A stretch of DNA of 64,000 nucleotides, from contig NZ_CP041185.1 of assembly GCF_006517255.1 (NCBI RefSeq), positions 3,782,001 to 3,846,000 of the forward strand, read 5' to 3'. Under the pieces are notes generated by a model, which was not told where the DNA came from, ran no database searches, and saw only the letters and a list, made by a program, of their open reading frames with translations. Made by a program: the position numbers and the translations under genes. This document shows positions 1 through 7,555 of this stretch, piece after piece. Every line of letters begins with the position of its first letter. The stretch's first letter is position 1. Origin of the DNA: Janthinobacterium tructae (GTDB lineage: Bacteria; Pseudomonadota; Gammaproteobacteria; Burkholderiales; Burkholderiaceae_D).

Positions 1-1286
1 GTCAGGCCCAGCTTTTGCTGCGACAGATACAGGCCGGCCGTGGTGGTCAGCTTGCCGCTGTCCAGAACAAACGTCTTGGCCAGCTTGGTGTCGCTCAGGG
101 TATTGCTGGCGTCGTCGATCGAGGTATTGAACACCACGGCGGAAAACGCGCGGCCGGTGTAGGGCTTGCCCTGATTCGGGCCGCTGGCAAACACATAGCT
201 GCCGTCGCTGCCGTTATTCGATGGGAACACGCCCGTGAAACGGCCCGCATTGTCGGCGTAGCGGAAGTTTTCGCTCACGCTCCAGCCCTGCCCCAGCTTG
301 AACGATGCTTCCAGTCCCACGGTATCGCTTTTGACGTGCAAGCCGTCGTTGACGCGGGTGGCCACGCGCTGGTTATCCTTGTTCAGCACCATGTCGGGCA
401 CCCAGTACGGCGAATAGAAACTGGCCTTGCGCGGGTCGATGCCGGCGATTTCCGTGATGCGGCCATTGCGCACGCTGACCGGTACCGGCAGGGCCGTGGG
501 CGACTGGTCGTCGAGGTGCTTGAACGACAGGCGCACGAAGCCGCTGTCGAATTCATGCGTGATATTGCCGCGGATCTGGCCGCCCTTTTCGCTGTTGACG
601 CCACTGTGGCGGATGCCTTCGCCCGTGCGCCAGGAGCCGCCGATGAAGAAGCGCGTGCGCTCCGAGATCGGTGCGCCATAATCAAAATCGACCCTTGTCT
701 GGTCGTAGCCCAGGCCACGGCTGATGGCCACGCTGCCACCCTGCTCCTTGCCATTCTTGCTGATGAAATTGATGATGCCGCCCGGCGAATTGGTGGCCAG
801 GGTGGAGGCCGAACCGCCGCGCACTACTTCCAGGTGGTCCAGGGTGGAATCGATCTTGACGAAGCTGTCGGGCGTGGTGAAGTTGAAGTCGCCGAACTGC
901 AGCACCGGCAAGCCATCTTCCTGGATCTGCACATAGCGCGCGCCGCCGGCGGAAATGGGCAAGCCGCGCACGGTGATGTTGGCATTGCCTTCGCCGCCCG
1001 AGGACTCGGCCCGCAAGCCCGGCACCGAGCGCAGGACTTCGGCGGCGCTGGTGGGCGCGTTGTGCAGGATGGTGTCGAGTTCCATGCTGCTGACGGAATT
1101 GCTCGATTTCATTTTGGATGTGCCGCCGGTGGTGCCCGTGACCACGATGCGTTCCAGGTTCAGGCCATCGGCGGGAGCGGCGCTGGCGGTGTCGCCGGTC
1201 GATTGTGCCTGGGCGGCACCCAATTGCAGCATGGCCAGGGCGACGGCTGCGGCCATGCAGCCGCGTTGAGCAGTACGTGTCTTCAT
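1..1286 (-). CDS. TonB-dependent outer-membrane receptor, 5' part (runs off the window)
   Basis: The frame is open from an ATG at 1286 to the window edge, giving about 428 residues without a stop. GGAG lies just upstream of the ATG. Residues 1-27 look like a signal peptide ending AAQA. A VVTG segment near residue 50 and a plug domain follow (AEVLRSVPGLRAES, NITVRGLP, LEVVRGGSASTLATNSPGGIINFISK), then beta-barrel sequence. Receptors of this family import substrates across the outer membrane using TonB energy. The C-terminal barrel lies outside the window. It is downstream of, and codirectional with, a LacI-type regulator, with LacI-type operators between them. That pairing is typical of carbohydrate-uptake receptors, but the substrate cannot be read from this sequence. 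Confidence 0.93.
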   Translation of the reverse strand, partial: MKTRTAQRGCMAAAVALAMLQLGAAQAQSTGDTASAAPADGLNLERIVVTGTTGGTSKMKSSNSVSSMELDTILHNAPTSAAEVLRSVPGLRAESSGGEGNANITVRGLPISAGGARYVQIQEDGLPVLQFGDFNFTTPDSFVKIDSTLDHLEVVRGGSASTLATNSPGGIINFISKNGKEQGGSVAISRGLGYDQTRVDFDYGAPISERTRFFIGGSWRTGEGIRHSGVNSEKGGQIRGNITHEFDSGFVRLSFKHLDDQSPTALPVPVSVRNGRITEIAGIDPRKASFYSPYWVPDMVLNKDNQRVATRVNDGLHVKSDTVGLEASFKLGQGWSVSENFRYADNAGRFTGVFPSNNGSDGSYVFASGPNQGKPYTGRAFSAVVFNTSIDDASNTLSDTKLAKTFVLDSGKLTTTAGLYLSQQKLGL

Positions 1287-1382
1287 CTTGTCTCCAGTGT
1301 TGTATGCCGATACATCGAGGTATCCGCTTGTTATGAGTCCTGGCCGCTGCATGCCGTGGCGCGCTGGCTGAGCCGGTACGTC

Positions 1383-1411
1383 ATTATTCAACGAATAAGA
1401 ATTTATTGCAA
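1383..1411 (-). promoter_or_regulatory. Predicted sigma-70 promoter of the TonB receptor gene
   Basis: On the minus strand, TTGCAA (1411-1406) is followed after exactly 17 bases by AATAAT (1388-1383), close to the -35 and -10 consensus sequences. The -35 box is the right half of the operator palindrome at 1406-1421, so a bound LacI-type repressor would cover it. Transcription would start near 1376 and leave a leader of about 90 bases. Confidence 0.5.
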
Positions 1412-1421
1412 TCGATTGCAA
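1406..1421. promoter_or_regulatory. LacI-family operator, perfect 16-bp palindrome
   Basis: TTGCAATCGATTGCAA is a perfect palindrome with a central CG, the classic LacI/GalR operator form. It sits about 120 bp upstream of the TonB receptor and overlaps the predicted -35 box. The adjacent LacI-type protein is the obvious candidate to bind it. Confidence 0.7.
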
Positions 1422-1514
1422 TCGAGCACTGCAACATGAAAATATTGTTGTTTTTAAGAGATTGCTACGGGCAAAATAGCTGGAAAAATGCGATGAATGA
1501 GGCGATAACAGGGC

Positions 1515-1541
1515 TTTTCATGCTGCGCTGCAGCATGAAAA
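1515..1541. repeat. Perfect 12-bp inverted repeat with a 3-base loop
   Basis: The arms TTTTCATGCTGC (1515-1526) and GCAGCATGAAAA (1530-1541) are exact reverse complements separated by GCT. It lies between the lacI-type stop and the receptor promoter. No T-run follows the stem on either strand, because the flanking T/A tracts are part of the stem, so it is not a standard terminator. It could be an RNA stem after lacI, a processing site or another operator. Confidence 0.55.
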
Positions 1542-1563
1542 TAAACGGGAAAATTTGAAATTA

Positions 1564-1579
1564 TTGCAATCGGTTGCAA
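1564..1579. promoter_or_regulatory. Second LacI-family operator, imperfect palindrome
   Basis: TTGCAATCGGTTGCAA differs from the operator at 1406-1421 by one base. The two centres are 158 bp apart. This copy lies just past the regulator's stop codon. Two spaced operators of the same type would allow repression by looping, as in other LacI-family systems. Confidence 0.6.
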
Positions 1580-1596
1580 CCACTGACAATGGCGCT

Positions 1597-2625
1597 TCAG
1601 CTGCCCGAGGCGCGTACGATCAGCTCGGTTGGCAATTGCTGGGATGGCGCTGCTGCGCCGTCGACCAGCGCCAGCAGCGAGGCCACCAGCGCGCGCCCGG
1701 CGGCGCGGATCGGCTGGCGCACGGTGGTCAGCGGCGGGTGGAAATACGCGGCCAGTTCGATATCGTCGTAACCGACCACGGCCACCTGCTCCGGCACGGC
1801 CACGCCGCGCGCGCGCAGGGCGCTGATGGCGCTCATGGCCAGCAAGTCGCTGCAGGCAAAGATGGCATCGAACGGCAGGTGGCGGTCCAGCAGTTCCTGC
1901 ACGTCCGTCGCGCCGCCCTGCGGCAGGAAGGAGCCGGCCACGTACAGCTGCGGGTCGGGCACCAGACCTTGCGCGCCCAGCGCCTGCGCATAACCCTGGT
2001 GGCGCTGCGCCACTTCGGGCAGCTTGGCGTCGCCAAAGAAGGCGATGCGCGTGCGCCCCGCCGCCAGCAAGTGTTCCGTGGCCAGCCTGCCGCCGGCGAC
2101 GTTGTCGCCGCCGACGGTGCAATACAGCTGTTGCGGCAATTGCGCGCCCCACACCACGATGGGCACCTGGCGCGCGGCCAGCTGGTTCAGTTGTTCATGG
2201 TGGCGCCACTGGCCGATCAGGATGATGCCGATCACGCGGCCGCTATCGAAAGACTGAGCGGCCGCATCGAGCGTTTCGGCATCCACGCGCGAAATGAGCA
2301 TGTCGAAGCCCTGCTCCGTCAGCGCATCGGCCAGGCTGCCCAGCATGCTGAGGAAAAAAGGATCGGACAGGTGCTGGCGCGTGGCCGCGTCATACGGCAC
2401 CACCACGCCGACCGTGCGGTTCTGTTTCAGGCGCAGGTTTTGCGCGCCGATATTGATGGAATACTTGAGCGAACGGGCCAGCGCGATGACGCGCGCGCGC
2501 GTCTCTTCGTTGACCAGCGAACTGCCGCTCAACGCGCGCGACACGGTGGACGTCGACACACCGGCCAGGCGCGCGATATCGGCCATCTGCAGGCGTTGCT
2601 GCGCCTTCGAATCAGTACCGGTCAT
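1597..2625 (-). CDS. LacI/GalR-family transcriptional regulator
   Basis: 342 residues, a usual length for the family. The N-terminal helix-turn-helix and hinge helix are clear (residues 14-34, MADIARLAGVSTSTVSRALS). They are followed by a periplasmic-binding-protein-like effector domain (TVGVVVPYDA, DAIFACSDLLAMSAI, VAVVGYDD). The ATG at 2625 is chosen because the open frame upstream runs through the glutathione transferase gene, and this start places the HTH at the N-terminus. The gene begins 7 bases after the transferase stop, so the two are probably cotranscribed. Its likely targets are the operators at 1406-1421 and 1564-1579, and so the TonB receptor. The inducer, probably a sugar, is unknown. 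Confidence 0.92.
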   Translation of the reverse strand: MTGTDSKAQQRLQMADIARLAGVSTSTVSRALSGSSLVNEETRARVIALARSLKYSINIGAQNLRLKQNRTVGVVVPYDAATRQHLSDPFFLSMLGSLADALTEQGFDMLISRVDAETLDAAAQSFDSGRVIGIILIGQWRHHEQLNQLAARQVPIVVWGAQLPQQLYCTVGGDNVAGGRLATEHLLAAGRTRIAFFGDAKLPEVAQRHQGYAQALGAQGLVPDPQLYVAGSFLPQGGATDVQELLDRHLPFDAIFACSDLLAMSAISALRARGVAVPEQVAVVGYDDIELAAYFHPPLTTVRQPIRAAGRALVASLLALVDGAAAPSQQLPTELIVRASGS

Positions 2626-2632
2626 CGTACGC

Positions 2633-3247
2633 TCACTGCGGCACGGTATCCTTGAACGATGGCCGCTCGGACAATTTATCGAACAGGCGCGCCAGCGCGG
2701 GATGGTCCGCGCGCCAGTCGATTTCCGGGAAGCGGAAGCTGAGCCAGCCCAGCGCGCAGCCCACGGCCACGTCGGCCAGCGTGTAATTCTTGCCGGCGCA
2801 ATACGCGCTCTCGCCCAGGCGTGCTTCCAGCGCGGCCAGACCCAGCGTGATTTTGTCGAGCTGGCGCGCGATCCAGGCCGCGCTTTGCTGCTCGGGCGGG
2901 CGCTGCGTGCGCTCCAGGCGCACCAGCACGCCCGCGTCGAGAATGCCGTCGGCCAGCGCTTCCCAGTTCTTGATATCGGCCCGCTCGCGGCCATTGCCGC
3001 CGGCCGGCAGCAGTTTACAGACGGGCGTGAGCGTGTCGAGGTATTCGACGATGACTTTCGAATCGATGAGCGTGCTGCCATCCTCCATCACCAGGCAGGG
3101 CACCTTGCCCAGGGGATTGGCCTGGGCGATGCGGGTTTCCGGCACCCACACGTTTTCCAGCTCAAAGACATAGTCGAGCTTTTTTTCCGCCAGCACGATA
3201 CGGGCTTTGCGGACATACGGGCTGGCGAGGGAGCCGATCAGTTTCAT
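2633..3247 (-). CDS. Glutathione S-transferase family protein (YibF-like)
   Basis: 204 residues. The N-terminal thioredoxin-fold domain begins MKLIGSLASPYVRKARIVLA and contains the NPLGKVPCLV and DSKVIVEYL motifs that bind glutathione. The C-terminal half is the helical GST domain. The opening resembles E. coli YibF. The ATG at 3247 gives the normal GST N-terminus; a TTG nine codons upstream would add an untypical extension. The gene is first in a probable unit with the LacI-type regulator. The substrate is unknown, and no link to the sugar system is visible beyond position. Confidence 0.88.
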   Translation of the reverse strand: MKLIGSLASPYVRKARIVLAEKKLDYVFELENVWVPETRIAQANPLGKVPCLVMEDGSTLIDSKVIVEYLDTLTPVCKLLPAGGNGRERADIKNWEALADGILDAGVLVRLERTQRPPEQQSAAWIARQLDKITLGLAALEARLGESAYCAGKNYTLADVAVGCALGWLSFRFPEIDWRADHPALARLFDKLSERPSFKDTVPQ

Positions 3248-3419
3248 AGGTACTTTAAGGTAAAGGAGCAGCAATCAGTATAGCATCGGCGGCAGCGGCG
3301 TTTGGCAGCACGCACCCGGCGCTCCCCGCAGTGTGGCAGGCATGCCGCATCGGGGCCGGATTCGGCCAGATTGCGGTGCGCCGGAGCCCGACGGGCGGCT
3401 GGCCAGCGGCCAGCGGTGG

Positions 3420-3425
3420 TAAAAT
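3420..3425 (+). promoter_or_regulatory. purB: Possible -10 box for purB
   Basis: TAAAAT lies about 100 bases before the purB ATG in the 277-bp gap between the divergent GST and purB genes. No good -35 hexamer stands 17 bases upstream. I see no other feature in the gap. Confidence 0.28.
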
Positions 3426-3509
3426 CGCCCTTTACTGTGGCGCCGTCAGTGTTGCTGTATTGCAATAGCCCTGCCCTCCCCGCGCGCCACACGCCAACCG
3501 TTTCTTTAA

Positions 3510-4904
<1,395 letters not shown>

Positions 4905-4939
4905 GCGACCATCGCACCCCGGATCAGGCAGATCCACTC

Positions 4940-4984
4940 CCGCGGGGCGGCCAGCATACAAATGCTGCCCGCCCCGCGGTTTTT
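4940..4984 (+). terminator. Rho-independent terminator after purB
   Basis: An 11-bp stem (CCGCGGGGCGG, 4940-4950, with CCGCCCCGCGG, 4969-4979) encloses a smaller CAGCAT/ATGCTG stem. Five T residues follow. Confidence 0.9.
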
Positions 4985-5039
4985 CCGGTAATCTTTCTTG
5001 TAGAATCGGCAGCACACTGCGCAATTTGCTTTTCTTTGG

Positions 5040-5064
5040 TATATTAGGCCGAATTAGTCCTAAT
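5040..5064 (+). promoter_or_regulatory. Promoter -10 box with inverted repeat before the b561/YceI genes
   Basis: TATATT at 5040-5045 is a plausible -10 box. It overlaps an inverted repeat with arms ATTAGG (5042-5047) and CCTAAT (5059-5064), and ATTAGTCCTAAT forms a second, tighter dyad inside. This could be an operator for an unknown regulator. No clear -35 box is seen. Confidence 0.35.
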
Positions 5065-5090
5065 GCGTACTACATTCAAGAAAGCCGCCG

Positions 5091-5615
5091 ATGCAACGCT
5101 ACACCACCACCGCCATCATCCTGCACTGGCTGACCGCCCTGCTGATCATCAGCGCCTTCGTCATGGGCCTGGTCATGACGGACATTCCCGGCCTGACGCC
5201 CACCAAACTCAAATATTTCTCCTGGCACAAGTGGCTCGGTGTGACCGTGCTGGCCATCGCCGCCATCCGCCTGCTGTGGCGCAAGGCCAACGTGCCGCCG
5301 CCGCACCCGGCCAGCATGGTTGCCTGGCAAAAGAAGGCGGCCGACGCCATGCACGTGCTGCTGTACATCCTGATTTTCGCCGTGCCCATTTCCGGCTACC
5401 TGTACACCCTGGCAGCCGGCGTGCCGGTGGTCTATCTGGGCCTGTTCCAGTTGCCCGTCATCATGGCGCCGAACCCGGAACTTAAGCCGCTCTTAAAAGA
5501 AATTCATTATGTTCTGAACATGACAATGGCTGCCGCCGTGGCCGCCCATGTGCTGGCGGCGCTGAAACACCAGTTCATCGACCGCGATGGCGTGCTGAAA
5601 CGTATGCTGCCTTAA
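5091..5615 (+). CDS. Cytochrome b561 family protein
   Basis: 174 residues with four hydrophobic segments (about 8-30, 46-64, 86-110 and 140-160). Histidines H12, H46, H139 and H153 match the heme-b ligands of E. coli CybB-type proteins. Such inner-membrane diheme proteins carry electrons between quinols and partners, including superoxide in E. coli CybB. The ATG at 5091 gives the standard N-terminus. It is followed by two YceI genes at 36 and 33 bases. This gene trio is common, and YceI proteins bind isoprenoid lipids, so a role in quinone-linked redox chemistry is a reasonable inference. Confidence 0.93.
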   Translation: MQRYTTTAIILHWLTALLIISAFVMGLVMTDIPGLTPTKLKYFSWHKWLGVTVLAIAAIRLLWRKANVPPPHPASMVAWQKKAADAMHVLLYILIFAVPISGYLYTLAAGVPVVYLGLFQLPVIMAPNPELKPLLKEIHYVLNMTMAAAVAAHVLAALKHQFIDRDGVLKRMLP

Positions 5616-5651
5616 CGTCCCCTTGCTCACTGAAACACAGGAAAAAACAAG

Positions 5652-6206
5652 ATGAAAACCACCCAACGCCTCGTCCTCGCTTCCCTGCTGGGCCTGTCCG
5701 TGGCCGCCACCGCCGCCACCCTGCTGAAAGTCGATCCCGCCAAGACCAGCGTGTCGGCCGTGTTCAAGCAAATGAACGTGCCCGTGGAAGCGAAGTTCAA
5801 GAAATTCACTATCGCCATCGATTACAACCCGGCCACGCCGGACGCCTCGAAGGCGTCGGTGGAAATCGACACGGCCAGCATCGATATCGGCGACCCCGAG
5901 TACAACAAGGAAGTGGCGAAGAAAGAATGGTTCAATTCTGCCCAGTTCCCGAAAGCCACCTTTGTCTCAAGCAGCATCAAGGCCGCCGGCGCGGGCAAAC
6001 TGACGGTAAGCGGCAAGCTGAGCATCAAAGGCAAGACCACCGACGTGACCTTCCCCCTGACGGTGAAAGCCGACGGCGGCAAATATGCGTTTGACGGCGC
6101 CCTGCCGATCAAGCGCCTGACCTACAACATCGGCGAAGGCGAGTGGAAAGACACGAGCATGGTTGCCGACGAGGTCACCATCAAATTCCACGTCGCAGCG
6201 CAATAG
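5652..6206 (+). CDS. YceI family periplasmic protein (first copy)
   Basis: 184 residues with a signal peptide (residues 1-22, ending AATAA). The mature lipocalin-like YceI domain shows KVDPAKTSVSAVFKQMNV, the KKFTIAIDYNP strand, the KKEWFNSAQFPKATFVSS block and the TDVTFPLTV strand. YceI proteins bind polyisoprenoid lipids in the periplasm. AGGAAA precedes the ATG at good spacing. It has no cysteines, unlike the next gene, so the two copies are diverged paralogues rather than a recent duplication. It is probably cotranscribed with cytochrome b561. Confidence 0.93.
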   Translation: MKTTQRLVLASLLGLSVAATAATLLKVDPAKTSVSAVFKQMNVPVEAKFKKFTIAIDYNPATPDASKASVEIDTASIDIGDPEYNKEVAKKEWFNSAQFPKATFVSSSIKAAGAGKLTVSGKLSIKGKTTDVTFPLTVKADGGKYAFDGALPIKRLTYNIGEGEWKDTSMVADEVTIKFHVAAQ

Positions 6207-6239
6207 CAACCCCACAACCTGTTCAACTATAGGATCTGC

Positions 6240-6815
6240 ATGAAATTTTCGCACTTGATGATCGCCGTGCTGGCAGCCGCCAGCGCGGGTTCGGCCATGG
6301 CCGCGACCGACACCTACAACCTCGACCCGACGCACACCTTCCCCAGCTTTGAAGCCGATCACATGGGCATGTCTGTCTGGCGCGGCAAGTTCAACAAGAC
6401 AAAGGGAACCGTGACCCTGGACCGTGCCGCCAAAACGGGCAGCCTGGACCTGGTCATCGATGCCGATTCGATCGATTTCGGCCTCGACGCCATGAACACG
6501 CACGCGAAAAAAGCGGACATGTTCAATGTGGAAAAATTCCCGGCAATCACCTACAAGAGCAAGTCGTTCAAGTTCAACGGCGATCAGCTGGTGGAAGTCG
6601 ATGGCGAACTGACCCTGCTGGGCGTGACCAAGCCCGTCAAATTGAACGTGAGCAAATTCAAGTGCATCATGCACCCGCGCTACAAGCGTGAAGTATGCGG
6701 CGCCGATGCCAGCGCGGAATTCAAGCGCAGCGACTTTGGCCTGAACTACGGCATGCCGGCATTCTCGCCGGAAGTCAAGCTGGCCATCCAGGTCGAAGCG
6801 ATCAAGGCCGACTAA
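6240..6815 (+). CDS. YceI family periplasmic protein (second copy)
   Basis: 191 residues with a signal peptide (residues 1-22, ending SAMAA). The YceI domain is clear: YNLDPTHTFPSFEADHMGMS, SIDFGLDAMNTHAKKADMFNVEKFPAITY and LTLLGVTKPVKLNV. It carries a cysteine pair within KCIMHPRYKREVCGAD that the first copy and E. coli YceI lack. The pair could form a periplasmic disulfide. It is last in the b561-YceI-YceI unit, and a terminator follows. Confidence 0.94.
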   Translation: MKFSHLMIAVLAAASAGSAMAATDTYNLDPTHTFPSFEADHMGMSVWRGKFNKTKGTVTLDRAAKTGSLDLVIDADSIDFGLDAMNTHAKKADMFNVEKFPAITYKSKSFKFNGDQLVEVDGELTLLGVTKPVKLNVSKFKCIMHPRYKREVCGADASAEFKRSDFGLNYGMPAFSPEVKLAIQVEAIKAD

Positions 6816-6835
6816 ACACGGCCTTGCCGCATGAC

Positions 6836-6871
6836 AAGCCCGCCTCGCTGCCCGCAGCCAGGCGGGCTTTT
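6836..6871 (+). terminator. Rho-independent terminator after the YceI genes
   Basis: A 10-bp perfect stem (AAGCCCGCCT, 6836-6845, with AGGCGGGCTT, 6860-6869) ends in TTTT. Confidence 0.85.
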
Positions 6872-6981
6872 GCATGCACGACGCAAATCCGCTGGACTTT
6901 TCTATCGTGCGGCATCAGTATCACCTGGCATGATGTTTTTCTAACATGACACCCCCACTCACCCATCGCGCGGAGGACTGC

Positions 6982-7251
6982 ATGAATTTCATTATCTGGA
7001 TCGTTATTGGCGGCGTCATCGGCTGGCTGGCCAGCATGGTCATGAAAACCGATGCGCAACAGGGCATCTTCCTCAATATCGTCGTCGGCATCGTGGGCGC
7101 CTTTCTCGGTGGCTGGCTGCTGGCGCCGCTGTTCGGCACGGGCACCATCAATAGCGACAATTTCAGCCTGTCTTCACTGCTGGTCTCGTTCCTGGGCGCC
7201 GTGATCCTGCTGGGCATCGTGAACCTTTTGCGCCGCGGCAAAATCCGCTAG
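6982..7251 (+). CDS. GlsB/YeaQ/YmgE family small membrane protein
   Basis: 89 residues with three hydrophobic, glycine-rich segments (IIWIVIGGVIGWLASMVM, IVVGIVGAFLGGWLLAPL, LLVSFLGAVILLGIVNLL). This is the transglycosylase-associated family pattern. Members are often stress-induced, but their molecular role is unsettled. A strong GGAGG (6972-6976) sets the start at 6982 rather than at an ATG twelve codons earlier. It is monocistronic, with a hairpin after it. Confidence 0.9.
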   Translation: MNFIIWIVIGGVIGWLASMVMKTDAQQGIFLNIVVGIVGAFLGGWLLAPLFGTGTINSDNFSLSSLLVSFLGAVILLGIVNLLRRGKIR

Positions 7252-7277
7252 ACCGGCAACACGCCATCGTTCACCAC

Positions 7278-7309
7278 ATGTCCGGGCCGCGCAAGCTCCC
7301 GGACATTTC
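7278..7309 (+). terminator. Probable terminator after the GlsB-like gene
   Basis: A 9-bp perfect stem (ATGTCCGGG, 7278-7286, with CCCGGACAT, 7298-7306) is followed by a short T tract broken by C. Confidence 0.55.
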
Positions 7310-7450
7310 CTTGCCGCCAAGACAAGTATGGAAAAATACCACAGCCACCGTACGGAAAAATGCGCGCTGGCAGCCGATTTTCTGCCCCATTCCAGCACAA
7401 ATAATGCAATTTAAATAATTCGACGTCAACATGCCACCCGGAAAATGTGA

Positions 7451-7479
7451 TTGACTAGTGCGAGTTCGATACGGATACT
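7451..7479 (+). promoter_or_regulatory. Predicted sigma-70 promoter of the S46 peptidase
   Basis: TTGACT (7451-7456), a 17-base spacer and GATACT (7474-7479) lie about 75 bases before the peptidase ATG. The rest of the 304-bp gap at 7252-7555 is relatively AT-rich. It holds the preceding terminator and no convincing gene. Confidence 0.5.
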
Positions 7480-7555
7480 CTAGGTCGCCCGCTGAGAAAA
7501 ACACTGGGTACACGTTGGTTCCGACTTCCCACCATGTAAAAAGACTAGAACTCGA

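Noticed and set aside
3244..3492. A minus-strand 82-codon open frame between the GST and purB genes
   Set aside because: It is Arg/Ala/Cys-rich without motif or ribosome-binding site, and lies over the purB leader.
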